DNA of 64,000 nucleotides from contig JANPLZ010000017.1 of NCBI GenBank assembly GCA_031422555.1, positions 1 through 64,000 of the forward strand. The letters are read 5' to 3'. The DNA comes from JANNAT01 sp031422555 (GTDB taxonomy: Bacteria > Pseudomonadota > Alphaproteobacteria > Rhodobacterales > Rhodobacteraceae). Of the stretch, positions 50,823 through 60,021 are shown piece by piece. Under the pieces are notes generated by a model. That model made no database searches and had not been told where the DNA came from. It worked only from the letters and a program-made list of their open reading frames with translations. Numbering within the stretch: the stretch's first letter is position 1; each line of letters starts with the position of its first letter. Made by a program: the position numbers and the translations under genes.

Positions 50823-51923
50823 TTAACCCTCTATCGCGCGGGTGCCGTGGATCGACAGCCCATACGCCTCTAGCCCCACCACTTTGGGGGCGCGTGAATT
50901 GGTGACCAAGGTGATTTCCGTCAGGCCCAGCGCCGACAAGATTTGCGCCCCCAGCCCGTATTGCCGCAGGGTTTGCGGGCTGGCCTCGCCGTCTTGCACC
51001 AGTTTCATCGTGGTATCGCGCAACAGCACCACCACGCCGCGCCCTTCGGCGGCGATGATGCGCATCGCGCCTTGCAAATCGCCAACATGGCCATCGCCAA
51101 TGCCCAGCACGTCTTCCAACGGGTTCAGCGCATGCATCCGCACCAGAACCGGGCCATCGCCCGACAGATCGCCCTTGGTCAGGATGATATGTTCGGCCCC
51201 TTGGGTTTCATCGGCAAATATCCGCATCAGCCAATCACCGCCATGCACCGATTGCACCCGTTTGACCGCTTGTTCGCGCACCAGATTGTCGTGGCGGCGG
51301 CGGTAAGCGATCAGATCGGAAATGGTGCCGATTTTCAGGTTGTGCTTTTGCGAAAATGCCACCAGATCGGGCAACCGCGCCATGGTGCCATCATCATTCA
51401 TAATCTCGCAGATTACACCGCTGGGGTTCAGCCCGGCAAGGCGCGACACATCAACCGCCGCCTCGGTATGGCCTGCACGCACCAACACGCCGCCATCGCG
51501 GGCACGCAAGGGAAAGATATGGCCGGGCGTCGCCAAATCATGCGGCCCGGATTTGGGATCAATCGCCACCGCCACCGTCAGCGCGCGGTCTTTGGCGGAA
51601 ATGCCGGTATCCACGCCTTCGCGCGCCTCGATTGACACGGTAAAGGCGGTCTCGTGGCGACTGGAGTTTTTCGACGCCATCAACGGCAGGCCCAACTGAT
51701 CTATGCGCGCCCCGGTTAATGTCAGGCAAATCAGCCCGCGCCCGTGTTTGGCCATGAAATTCACCGCCTCGGGCGTGGCCATTTGCGCCGGGATCACCAG
51801 ATCACCTTCGTTTTCGCGGTCTTCGTGATCGACCAGAATGAACATGCGGCCGGCCTTGGCATCGTCGATGATTTCTTCGATGCTGGATATCGCGTCGGAA
51901 TAGGCGGTTTTCGTCTGTGTCAT
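50823..51923 (-). CDS. ribB: 3,4-dihydroxy-2-butanone 4-phosphate synthase with degenerate GTP cyclohydrolase II-like domain
   Basis: This 366-residue protein has the RibB domain (residues about 8-205) with DHEDRENEGDLVIPAQ, AGHTEAAVDVSRLAGL and GVICEIMNDDGTMARL, intact for ribulose-5-phosphate cleavage. The second half follows the RibA order, but the zinc-binding cysteines are missing: the segment reads LNPLEDVLGIGDGHVGDLQGAMRII. It therefore cannot act as GTP cyclohydrolase II and matches the RibBX arrangement known in proteobacteria. A genuine RibA must be elsewhere. It begins 141 bases after ribE. Confidence 0.93.
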   Translation of the reverse strand: MTQTKTAYSDAISSIEEIIDDAKAGRMFILVDHEDRENEGDLVIPAQMATPEAVNFMAKHGRGLICLTLTGARIDQLGLPLMASKNSSRHETAFTVSIEAREGVDTGISAKDRALTVAVAIDPKSGPHDLATPGHIFPLRARDGGVLVRAGHTEAAVDVSRLAGLNPSGVICEIMNDDGTMARLPDLVAFSQKHNLKIGTISDLIAYRRRHDNLVREQAVKRVQSVHGGDWLMRIFADETQGAEHIILTKGDLSGDGPVLVRMHALNPLEDVLGIGDGHVGDLQGAMRIIAAEGRGVVVLLRDTTMKLVQDGEASPQTLRQYGLGAQILSALGLTEITLVTNSRAPKVVGLEAYGLSIHGTRAIEG

Positions 51924-52064
51924 GGGTGTGTCCGGGCCAAAGGAATGGCGTGGCTTAACGCGAAGCGGGCGCAAAGGCCAGTGCATGCCGCGCCGCAGCC
52001 TTGCAGAGCTTTTGTGCAATTCCGAAGGCCCGGCGCGTGCGGCGCACCCTGCCGGTTTGTCCGA

Positions 52065-52667
52065 TCACTGCCATTCGCGCAGGCGGGCGACATAGCGCGC
52101 CATGGTGTCCACCTCTAGGTTGACCAGATCGCCCACCGCCACACCGCCCCAGGTGGTAACCGCTTGGGTATGGGGAATGAAATTGATGCCAAAATCGCAG
52201 TGATCGACCTCGTTCACCGTCAGCGACGTGCCATTCAGTGTGATAGAGCCCTTTTGCGCAATGAACCGCGCCAAGGGTTCTGGTGCGCGAAATGTCACCC
52301 GCAGCGAGCCGCCTTCGGGGGCAACCGCCACCACTGTGGCCACGCCGTCCACATGGCCCGACACGATATGGCCGCCCAATTCATCACCGACCTTCAGCGC
52401 GCGTTCCAGATTAAGCCGCGTGCCCACCTGCCAGCCCGCGCGCCCGATGTTGGTTTTTGACACCGTTTCTGCCGAAATCTGCACTTCAAACCAATTGCGC
52501 GGTGCGGTGCCCAGTGCCACCACCGTCAGGCAAACGCCTTCGCAGGCAATCGACGCCCCAATATCTATGCCCGCCACATCATAGCCGGTGGCGATACGTG
52601 CGCGCAGATCGCCTTGCTGCTGCACAGCCAGCACTTCGCCCATATCCGTCACGATTCCGGTAAACAT
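52065..52667 (-). CDS. ribE: Riboflavin synthase alpha chain
   Basis: This 200-residue enzyme dismutates two lumazines to riboflavin. It starts MFTGIVTDMGEVLAVQQQGD and shows the two internally similar halves, each with the GASIACEGVCLTVVAL and GSITLNGTSLTVNEVD segments. HIVSGHVDGVATV is present. It is the first gene of ribE-ribB-ribH-nusB. I saw no FMN riboswitch upstream. Confidence 0.96.
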   Translation of the reverse strand: MFTGIVTDMGEVLAVQQQGDLRARIATGYDVAGIDIGASIACEGVCLTVVALGTAPRNWFEVQISAETVSKTNIGRAGWQVGTRLNLERALKVGDELGGHIVSGHVDGVATVVAVAPEGGSLRVTFRAPEPLARFIAQKGSITLNGTSLTVNEVDHCDFGINFIPHTQAVTTWGGVAVGDLVNLEVDTMARYVARLREWQ

Positions 52668-52837
52668 CGCCCGACCCCTTTTAATCTTTTGTCACAGCTA
52701 AACCGCGCCACGGGCTTCGGCAAGTCTGGCGAATCGCCTCAAATTTGCCGCGCTTTGTGACCAATGGTTGCCGCGTGGGAAGATTCCCCCTTTCAGACGG
52801 CCCGACATGTGCAGAATAAGGGGGAAAGGCGGAACCA

Positions 52838-54127
52838 ATGCAGGTATCGGGCAGCAACCGGCGATTTTTGTTTTTGCAAGGCCCGCATGGACCCTACTTT
52901 CACCGCTTGGGCAAAATGCTGCGGGCCGCGGGGGCCGACGTGTGGCGCGTGGGATTTAACCGCGGCGACCGCGCATTTTGGTTCGATGGTGCCAGCTTTA
53001 TTCCCTACCGCGACACGCTTGCCGATTGGCCGGCCGCGATTGCAGCCCTGATTGCCGACAAGTCGATCACCGATATCGTGCTTTATGGCGACACGCGCCC
53101 TGTTCACGCCGCCGCCGTTATCGCTGCCCGCGCGGCGGGGCTGACGGTGCATGTGTTTGAGGAAGGTTATCTGCGGCCCTACTGGATCACCTATGAACGC
53201 GGCGGGGCCAATGGTCATTCGCGGCTGATGCAGATGACGGTGCCGCAAATGCAAAAGGCGCTGGAACAAATGGACATGGAGTTGCCCGATGCGCCCGCCC
53301 GCTGGGGTGACATGCGCCAGCATATGTTCTGGGGCGCGCTTTATCATTGGTTCGTGCTGACCGGATTTTGGGATTTTCGAAATTTTCGCCCGCACCGCGC
53401 CCTGACTGTGGGGCAGGAATTTGGCTTGTATCTGAAACGCCTGATCTTGTTGCCATTCCACCGCTGGGGCCGGATGGCCGCGACGTTTCGGATCAAACAC
53501 GGCGGGTTTCCCTACCATCTGGTGCTGTTGCAACTGGAACATGACGCCAGTTTTCAGATGCATTCACCGTTCAAAACCATGACAGATTTTCTGGATGTGG
53601 TGCTGTCAGGCTTTGCCAAAGGGGCGGCACCCCACCATCACATCGTGTTCAAAGCGCATCCTTTGGAAGATGGCCGGGTGCCGGTTGCCCATGAAATCCG
53701 GCGGTTGGCGGCGGTCTATGGGGTGGCGAAAAGGGTGCATTTTGTGCGGGGTGGCAAATTGGCCGCGCTGTTAAACCATGCCCGGTCTGCCATCACCGTC
53801 AATTCCACCGCCGGACAACAGGTCTTGTGGCGCGGCCTGCCGTTGAAAACCTTTGGCGCAGCGGTTTATGCCAAACCCGAATTCGTTTCCACCCAAAGCC
53901 TGCCCGATTTCTTTACCCAACCCAGCCGCCCCGACAGCCGCGCCTACCGCGATTACCGGCATTATCTGCTGGAAACCAGCCAAGTGCCGGGCGGATTCTA
54001 CAGCTCGCGGTCGCGGCGCGAATTGCTACGACAGGTGGTAGACATGATGCTGCAAACCGAGGATCCCTACGATGCGCTGACCTCTGGAAACGCGGCACCG
54101 CGGCAACAGTTGCGGCTGGTAAACTGA
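52838..54127 (+). CDS. kpsS: Capsule polysaccharide synthesis protein, KpsS-like
   Basis: This 429-residue cytoplasmic protein matches the KpsS/LipB capsule family, which adds Kdo to the lipid anchor of group 2-type capsules. It starts RRFLFLQGPHGPYFHRLGKM and includes VFEEGYLRPYWITYERGGAN, FKAHPLEDGR and VNSTAGQQVLWRGLPLKTFG, the last a family hallmark. It precedes an OPX gene (107 bases) and kpsC, so the three form a capsule export set. The membrane ABC pair KpsMT is not here. Confidence 0.88.
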   Translation: MQVSGSNRRFLFLQGPHGPYFHRLGKMLRAAGADVWRVGFNRGDRAFWFDGASFIPYRDTLADWPAAIAALIADKSITDIVLYGDTRPVHAAAVIAARAAGLTVHVFEEGYLRPYWITYERGGANGHSRLMQMTVPQMQKALEQMDMELPDAPARWGDMRQHMFWGALYHWFVLTGFWDFRNFRPHRALTVGQEFGLYLKRLILLPFHRWGRMAATFRIKHGGFPYHLVLLQLEHDASFQMHSPFKTMTDFLDVVLSGFAKGAAPHHHIVFKAHPLEDGRVPVAHEIRRLAAVYGVAKRVHFVRGGKLAALLNHARSAITVNSTAGQQVLWRGLPLKTFGAAVYAKPEFVSTQSLPDFFTQPSRPDSRAYRDYRHYLLETSQVPGGFYSSRSRRELLRQVVDMMLQTEDPYDALTSGNAAPRQQLRLVN

Positions 54128-54233
54128 ACAATCAAACCAAGACTGGCGTATTGTTTCACCTTTCTGTAGGGTTACAAGTCAAAGTTGAGGCAGAAAAATA
54201 CTTGAGGCAAATCCATCTAAAGGAGCCCGAGCA

Positions 54234-55373
54234 GTGGTTAAGTTGATATCAAGGGGGGCAACCGCCCTTGCCCTTTTGGCCGCTTTTGGCACGGTAACCG
54301 CGTGCGGTCTGCCCCGTGCCGGGCCAAACAAAGCCGAAATTTTCAAAGGATCGGTGCTGAAAGAAGGCGATGCCTATATCGTCACGGTGAACTCTCGGGT
54401 TACGCGCGCCACATCGGTGGTGCCATCTTTTGGCTTTGGATCAGATTTCCGCAACGCGGGCATTCTGGGGTCTGATCAAATCTCGCCCGGCGATGTGCTG
54501 GGGCTGACGATTTACGAAAACGTCAAGGATGATCCGCTGCTGGGAAACACCGGCCAGCGGGTCTCGGCGCTGACCGAAATTCAGGTTGACGGGGCCGGGT
54601 TCATTTTCGTGCCCTATGCGGGCAAGATCAGAGCCGCGGGCCAGTCGCCCGATGGCTTGCGCGATATCATCACCAAAAAGCTGGATACCCAGACGCCTGA
54701 TCCGCAAGTGCAAGTGCAGCGGCTGGCGGGTGACGGATCGACGGTGTCGATTGCGGGCTTTGCCGGCGGGCAAGGTATTTATCCGATTGAACGCCCGACG
54801 CGCACGCTTGCCACCATGCTGGCCCGCGCGGGCGGGGTTACGATTGAACCTGAAACCGCGATTGTGCGGGTGACGCGCGGCGGTCAAACCGGGCAGATCT
54901 GGTTGCAGGATTTGTTCGCAAACCCCGGTCTGGACATCGCCTTGCGCGCTGGTGACAAAATCGTCGTCGAAAAAGACACTCGCACTTTTGTAGCCCTTGG
55001 GGCGACCGGTTCGCAAAACCGCGTGACGTTTGAATCGCAGACCCTGTCAGCAATTGAGGCGATTGCGATTGTCGGCGGCCTGAACACCGCCAGCGCGGAC
55101 CCCACCGGCGTGTTCGTGTTCCGCAACGAGCCTGCCGAGATTGCCAATGCCGTGTTGGGCCGCAATGATCTGCAAGGCGATCAGCGCATGGTCTATGTGC
55201 TGGATCTGACCCAACCCACCGGCATGTTCGAGGCGCGCGATTTCGTGGTGCGCGATGGCGATACGGTTTACGTCACCGAAGCGCCGTTTGTGCAGTGGCA
55301 AAAAACCTTGACCGCGATCACCGGCACTGCCGGGGCTGCGGCGTCGCTGAATACCACCGCCTCTGGCGGCTAA
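54234..55373 (+). CDS. Polysaccharide export outer-membrane protein (OPX/Wza/KpsD type)
   Basis: This 379-residue lipoprotein would form the outer-membrane channel for capsule or exopolysaccharide export. It has a lipoprotein signal with the cleavage cysteine in TVTACGLP, a polysaccharide-export domain with ISPGDVLGLTIYE, and SLBB-like repeats (VSIAGFAGGQGIYPIERPTRTL). GTG 54234 has AAGGAG eight bases upstream. It is followed after eight bases by kpsC. An AT-richer stretch before it suggests its own promoter. Confidence 0.88.
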   Translation: MVKLISRGATALALLAAFGTVTACGLPRAGPNKAEIFKGSVLKEGDAYIVTVNSRVTRATSVVPSFGFGSDFRNAGILGSDQISPGDVLGLTIYENVKDDPLLGNTGQRVSALTEIQVDGAGFIFVPYAGKIRAAGQSPDGLRDIITKKLDTQTPDPQVQVQRLAGDGSTVSIAGFAGGQGIYPIERPTRTLATMLARAGGVTIEPETAIVRVTRGGQTGQIWLQDLFANPGLDIALRAGDKIVVEKDTRTFVALGATGSQNRVTFESQTLSAIEAIAIVGGLNTASADPTGVFVFRNEPAEIANAVLGRNDLQGDQRMVYVLDLTQPTGMFEARDFVVRDGDTVYVTEAPFVQWQKTLTAITGTAGAAASLNTTASGG

Positions 55374-55381
55374 GGCACCGC

Positions 55382-57430
55382 ATGTCGGGGCGTGCGCCAA
55401 CGGATACAGCCGCCGGGGACCTCCCCCGGCGGCTTTGCTTTTATAATGGCGGTTTTTTGCGCCAACCGCGCCTGCGCCGTATCCTGACCCTTGCCGGACA
55501 TGATCTGCACGTGGGTTTGCCCCGCCGCGGTGATGGCGTGGCGGTCTGGGGCAAGTCGCCCACCGCCGGGCGGGGCGAATGGGTGGCGCGGCAATACGGC
55601 GTGCCGCTGGTGCGGATCGAGGATGCGTTTTTGCGATCCTTGCGCCCGGGACGCGCGGGCGATGCGCCCATCGGAGTGATTCTTGACGGGGTCGGTGTGC
55701 ATTTCGACAGCGCATCCCCTTCGCGTCTGGAAGGCATCCTGTCGCAGCATGACTTGCAGGATTCGAACCTAATTCTCCGTGCAAGCACTGCAATAAGCCG
55801 ACTGCGCGCCGCAGATCTTTCAAAATACAATTTTTACCCGCTGGACGTGCAATTGCCTGCCCCCGGTTACGTACTGGTGATTGATCAAACCCGTGGCGAT
55901 GCGTCAATCCGCCATGCCGGGGCGACTGCGGCGACATTCGCGCATATGCTGGCGGCAGCGCAGGTTGATCATCCGGGTGTGCGGGTGGTGATCAAAACCC
56001 ATCCCGACTCCAGTCTTGGCTTGCGTCCGGGGCATTTCAGTGCCGCCGACGCGGGCGGATTGATCAGTGTGTTCACCGCCCCCGCCTCGCCCTGGCGGCT
56101 ATTGGATGGGGCGATTGCGGTTTATACCGTGTCGTCGCAACTGGGGTTCGAGGCGATTTTGGCGGGCCACCGCCCGCACGTGTTTGGTCAGCCCTTTTAT
56201 GCAGGTTGGGGCCTAAGTGCCGACCGAAACCCAGTGGCGCGGCGGGGGCGGGTCCTAAGCAAAGACCAGCTTTTCGCCGCCGCGATGATTCTGGCACCGC
56301 TGTGGTATGACCCCTGCCGGGATCGTTTGTGCAACTTTGAAGCTGCGGTTGATCAGATCGAAGCCGAAGCGCGGGCGTATCGCCAAGACCACGCGGGCCA
56401 TGTGGCGCTGGGCATGCGACTGTGGAAACGCGGGCGGCTGCAACAGGTGTTTGGCCGCGAAAAGCCGTTGGTCTTTGCCGACACGCCAGCGGCCGCGATG
56501 CAATTCGCGCGCGCAACGGGGCGGGGGCTGTTGGTTTGGGCGGGCAAAGAGCCTGCCGAGATGCCACAGGATTGTGTGATCTATCGGGTTGAAGACGGCT
56601 TTTTACGCTCCAAAGGGTTGGGGGCGGAACTGGTGCCGCCGCTAAGTCTGGTGCTGGATGATCTGGGGATTTACTATGATCCCACCCGGGTCAGCCGGTT
56701 GGAGCAGATGATCCAGACGCCGCTGCGCCTGGATCAGGGGGCGCGGATTGCCGCATTGCTGCAAAGCCTTATCGCGGCGGGCATCTCAAAATACAACCTG
56801 ACGGGTGTTGCACCTGATCTGCCGCTTGGCCACCGCGTTCTGGTGCCGGGGCAAGTCGAAGACGATGCCTCTATCAGGCTTGGCGCGGGGATTGTGCGCA
56901 CCAATCTTGACCTGCTGCGTGCGGCGCGACGGGCCCATCCTGACAGTGTGATCGTTTATAAACCGCACCCGGATGTCGAAGCGGGTCTGCGGCCGGGGAT
57001 GGTTTCTGCACAGGATCTGAACGACTTGGCCGACGTGATCGCGGCTCGCACAGGACCTGTCGCTTTGATCAACGCCTGTGACAGGGTGGTCACCATGACG
57101 TCGCTTTTAGGGTTCGAGGCGCTGGTGCGCGGCAAGCCCGTCACCTGTCTGGGCGCGCCGTTTTATGCGGGCTGGGGGCTGACCGATGATCTGTGCGCCG
57201 TCCCTGACCGCCGTTTGAACAGCGCAATCAAACCCGATCTGGCGCAATTGGCCTATGCCGCATTGATTGCCTATCCGCGCTATTATGATGCCATCAGCCG
57301 CCGCCCCTGCCCACCCGAAGTGGTGGTGGAACGGTTGGCACTGGGCACCGACGCGCCAACGGGTCTTGGTCTGCGGCTGTTGTCGAAATTGCAGGGCAGT
57401 CTGGCCACCTATGCGCGGCTGTGGCGGTAA
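55382..57430 (+). CDS. kpsC: Capsule polysaccharide synthesis protein KpsC
   Basis: This 682-residue protein has two related glycosyltransferase halves. The first runs around residues 25-330 with VRIEDAFLRSLRPG, VIKTHPDSSLG and VSSQLGFEAILAGHRPHVFGQPFYAGWG (quoted in part: LGFEAILAGHRPHVFGQPF); the second from about 360 with YRVEDGFLRSKGLG, VYKPHPDVEAGLR and LLGFEALVRGKPVTCLGAPF. KpsC makes the beta-Kdo linker of capsules. ATG 55382 follows the OPX stop by eight bases; the longer frame to 55295 overlaps it. Confidence 0.9.
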   Translation: MSGRAPTDTAAGDLPRRLCFYNGGFLRQPRLRRILTLAGHDLHVGLPRRGDGVAVWGKSPTAGRGEWVARQYGVPLVRIEDAFLRSLRPGRAGDAPIGVILDGVGVHFDSASPSRLEGILSQHDLQDSNLILRASTAISRLRAADLSKYNFYPLDVQLPAPGYVLVIDQTRGDASIRHAGATAATFAHMLAAAQVDHPGVRVVIKTHPDSSLGLRPGHFSAADAGGLISVFTAPASPWRLLDGAIAVYTVSSQLGFEAILAGHRPHVFGQPFYAGWGLSADRNPVARRGRVLSKDQLFAAAMILAPLWYDPCRDRLCNFEAAVDQIEAEARAYRQDHAGHVALGMRLWKRGRLQQVFGREKPLVFADTPAAAMQFARATGRGLLVWAGKEPAEMPQDCVIYRVEDGFLRSKGLGAELVPPLSLVLDDLGIYYDPTRVSRLEQMIQTPLRLDQGARIAALLQSLIAAGISKYNLTGVAPDLPLGHRVLVPGQVEDDASIRLGAGIVRTNLDLLRAARRAHPDSVIVYKPHPDVEAGLRPGMVSAQDLNDLADVIAARTGPVALINACDRVVTMTSLLGFEALVRGKPVTCLGAPFYAGWGLTDDLCAVPDRRLNSAIKPDLAQLAYAALIAYPRYYDAISRRPCPPEVVVERLALGTDAPTGLGLRLLSKLQGSLATYARLWR

Positions 57431-57434
57431 ACCG

Positions 57435-57938
57435 CTAATAGATATAGCGGATTTGATCCGTCCAATAACGTTCCATCCGCTTCAGCGATTGGTTCATATG
57501 TTCCATCCCCGCCGCATCGACCAGATTTTTGCGGCCCAGGCCTTCGGCGTGACGATTGAACAATTCCACCAGCAACCCGCGCACCCGGCGGCCTTTTTCA
57601 GTCAACCGCACCCGCACCGACCGGCGATCAATTTCCGACCGCTGATGGTGCATATAGCCCAGTTCCACCAGCTTTTTCAGATTGTAGGACACGTTGCTGC
57701 CCTGATAGTAGCCGCGCGATTTCAATTCGCCTGCGGTCACCTCATTCTCACCGATGTTGAACAACAACAGCGCCTGCACCGAGTTGATCTCAAGAATATT
57801 GATCCTTTCAAATTCGTCTTTGATCACATCCAAAAGCAGCCGGTGCAGCCGTTCCAGCAGCGCCAGATTTTCCAGATAGCCCGCATTCAGGGCTTTTTGC
57901 GAACCATCCAGCAAAGGGGTAAAAAGCGTCATCTCCAT
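57435..57938 (-). CDS. MarR-family regulator, LdtR-like
   Basis: This 167-residue winged-helix protein has the segment LERLHRLLLDVIKDEFERI, then INSVQALLLFNIGENEVTAGELKSRGYYQGSNVSYNLKKL (quoted in part: AGELKSRGYYQGSNVSYNLKKL), and RSEIDRRSVRVRLTEKGRRV. These match LdtR of Rhizobiales, a regulator of L,D-transpeptidase and osmotic stress genes. ATG 57938 or 57932 begins the conserved part; TTG 57983 is the alternative. It converges with kpsC, stops four bases apart, so a capsule link is possible but not shown. Confidence 0.82.
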   Translation of the reverse strand: MEMTLFTPLLDGSQKALNAGYLENLALLERLHRLLLDVIKDEFERINILEINSVQALLLFNIGENEVTAGELKSRGYYQGSNVSYNLKKLVELGYMHHQRSEIDRRSVRVRLTEKGRRVRGLLVELFNRHAEGLGRKNLVDAAGMEHMNQSLKRMERYWTDQIRYIY

Positions 57939-58022
57939 CTCCGCATCCAAGGAATCTCGATGCAGAATCGGCACAAAACGCAAACATAACGTAAACTAAA
58001 TGCAGATTTGTCGAAAAAACCA

Positions 58023-58289
58023 TCAACCGCGCAGGCGGGTCCGCGAAAACATGCCAATTTCGGCAATCAAAACGGCCAAGGCGGCGGGGGGCGTGCCTTG
58101 CCCCATCACCCATGGCAGCAGGTCTTGGTCGTTTTCTTCCAGCAAAATATCATAAATCGCCAAACGCGCCTCAGACATGGCTGCCAGATGGGCGTCGCTA
58201 TAGGGGCCAAGCACCAGATCCATTTCTTTGGTGCCGCGCCGCCACGACCGCATCGCCATGCGCTTTAGCCGCGCTTCTGCCGTTTCCAT
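58023..58289 (-). CDS. sdhE: SdhE-family FAD assembly factor
   Basis: This 88-residue protein is of the SdhE (Sdh5/YgfY) family that helps attach FAD to succinate dehydrogenase. The RGxxE motif is RGTKE at residues 18-22, followed by EMDLVLGPYSDAHLAAMSE and LLEENDQDLLPWVMG. ATG 58289 is chosen: the larger frame to 58604 overlaps the divergent aminotransferase gene. Sdh genes are not nearby. Confidence 0.88.
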   Translation of the reverse strand: METAEARLKRMAMRSWRRGTKEMDLVLGPYSDAHLAAMSEARLAIYDILLEENDQDLLPWVMGQGTPPAALAVLIAEIGMFSRTRLRG

Positions 58290-58365
58290 TGCACCATCCC
58301 ACTTGAACCGAACCGTGCCGCAACCTAAGACACCCAAGCCGCCCTTTCCAGCCCCGGAGCATGAT

Positions 58366-59568
58366 ATGGCCTTTCTTTCCGACACGCTTGCGCGCGTCAA
58401 ACCGTCGCCCACCATCGCCGTTTCAACCAAAGCCGCCGAATTGAAGGCCGCCGGGCGCGATGTGATCGGGCTGGGGGCAGGCGAGCCGGATTTTGACACA
58501 CCGCAGAATATCAAAGACGCGGCCAAGCGCGCGATTGATGCGGGCCGCACGAAATACACCCCCGTAGATGGCATCCCCGAGTTGAAAAAAGCCATTTGCG
58601 CCAAGTTTCTGGCCGAAAATGGCCTGACCTATGCGCCAAATCAGATCAGCGTCGGCACCGGCGGCAAGCAGATTTTGTATAACGCGCTGATGGCCACCTG
58701 TAACGCGGGCGACGAGGTGATTATCCCCGCGCCCTATTGGGTGTCATACCCGGATATGGTGGAATTGGCGGGCGGCACCCCGGTTTGCGTGGTGGCGGGG
58801 ATTGAGCAGGATTTCAAACTGTCGCCCGCGCAGCTTGAGGCCACGATTACGCCCAAAACCAAGTGGTTTATCTTTAACTCGCCGTCCAATCCCACGGGTG
58901 CGGGGTATACGCGGGCTGAATTGCGCGCGCTTTGCGATGTGCTTTTGCGTCACCCGCATGTCTGGATCATGTCGGATGACATGTATGAACATCTGGTGTT
59001 TGACGATTTCGTTTTCACCACGCCCGCACAGATTGAACCGGCCCTTTACGACCGCACCTTGACCTGCAACGGCGTGTCGAAAAGCTATGCCATGACCGGT
59101 TGGCGCATCGGCTATGCGGGCGGGCCTGCGCATCTGATCAAGGCGATGGGCACCATTCAATCGCAGTCCACCTCGAACCCAAGTTCGGTGTCGCAATACG
59201 CAGCCCTTGAGGCTTTGACCGGCAGCCAAGACTTCCTCGCGCCGAATCGCGCGCTGTTCCAGCGCCGCCGCGATCTGGTCGTGGGCATGTTGAACGCCGC
59301 CGTTGGCATCACCTGCCCCAAGCCCGAAGGCGCGTTTTATGTCTACCCCGACATTTCCGGCTGCATCGGCAAGACCAGCCCGGCGGGGGTAAAAATTACC
59401 AATGACGAAGTGTTTGCCACCGCATTGCTGGAAGAAACCGGGGTTGCCGTGGTGTTTGGCGCGGCGTTCGGGCTATCGCCAAACTTTCGTGTCAGCTACG
59501 CTACGGGGGACGAGGTGTTGCGCGACGCCTGCGGTCGCATCCAAAAGTTCTGCGCGTCTTTGACCTGA
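58366..59568 (+). CDS. aspC: Class I PLP-dependent aminotransferase (aspartate aminotransferase type)
   Basis: This 400-residue enzyme has the class I fold: IGLGAGEPDFDTPQNIKDAA, SNPTGAGYTRAELRALC, PLP lysine K239 in SKSYAMTGWRIGYAGG, and NPSSVSQYAALEAL. It is the aspartate aminotransferase I-gamma type common in alphaproteobacteria, which can also act on prephenate or tyrosine. ATG 58366 is preceded by CCGGAGCATGAT. The gene symbol is used loosely; substrate assignment is from family similarity. A small unknown gene follows after six bases. Confidence 0.92.
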   Translation: MAFLSDTLARVKPSPTIAVSTKAAELKAAGRDVIGLGAGEPDFDTPQNIKDAAKRAIDAGRTKYTPVDGIPELKKAICAKFLAENGLTYAPNQISVGTGGKQILYNALMATCNAGDEVIIPAPYWVSYPDMVELAGGTPVCVVAGIEQDFKLSPAQLEATITPKTKWFIFNSPSNPTGAGYTRAELRALCDVLLRHPHVWIMSDDMYEHLVFDDFVFTTPAQIEPALYDRTLTCNGVSKSYAMTGWRIGYAGGPAHLIKAMGTIQSQSTSNPSSVSQYAALEALTGSQDFLAPNRALFQRRRDLVVGMLNAAVGITCPKPEGAFYVYPDISGCIGKTSPAGVKITNDEVFATALLEETGVAVVFGAAFGLSPNFRVSYATGDEVLRDACGRIQKFCASLT

Positions 59569-59574
59569 GGGGCC

Positions 59575-59988
59575 ATGGCGGGAGATCTTCCGAACTATTA
59601 CTTTCGGATCCGTGAAAACGGGGCGGCGGTGTTTTTGGTTGATACCGAGAACCGCCAGCGCCGCATTGACATGGAAGAGATCGCCATCGTCAACGTCAAA
59701 AACGGCAATATAAAACCGCATGGCGAGCGGGATTTGACCGCCGCCGATCTGGCGGCAATCAAGGCTTGGGTGGCGGGGCGGCAGGCGCTGCTGGCGGCGC
59801 GCGATGTCGATGATATCTTGCGCGCCGTTGATCACATGAATCTGACCACGCAATGGGTGCAATCGCGCGCCGAAGATGGCCAGCTTGAGGCGGTCACTGA
59901 TCTTTTGTTGCTGGCGATGCACGATCTGCGATCCGTGTTGGTGCGCAAAAAGGCCGAACGGTTGCTGAAGGGTGAGGCGGCGGAGTAA
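59575..59988 (+). CDS. Conserved cytoplasmic protein of unknown function
   Basis: This 137-residue protein has no signal or membrane segment. It starts MAGDLPNYYFRIRENGAAVF with a beta-rich front, then RRIDMEEIAIVNVKNGNIKPHG and a helical back half (DDILRAVDHMNLTTQWVQSRA). I believe it is conserved in Rhodobacterales, but cannot name a domain. It is close behind the aminotransferase gene, with GAGGGG before its ATG, so both are likely co-transcribed. Confidence 0.75.
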   Translation: MAGDLPNYYFRIRENGAAVFLVDTENRQRRIDMEEIAIVNVKNGNIKPHGERDLTAADLAAIKAWVAGRQALLAARDVDDILRAVDHMNLTTQWVQSRAEDGQLEAVTDLLLLAMHDLRSVLVRKKAERLLKGEAAE

Positions 59989-60021
59989 GGATTTCAGGCG
60001 ACAGTTTCCATCAGCCCGGCA

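Noticed and set aside
52668..52837. FMN riboswitch ahead of ribE or ribB
   Set aside because: I looked for the AGGATA and GGGCAGGGTGAAATTCCC-like core in both upstream regions and did not find it.
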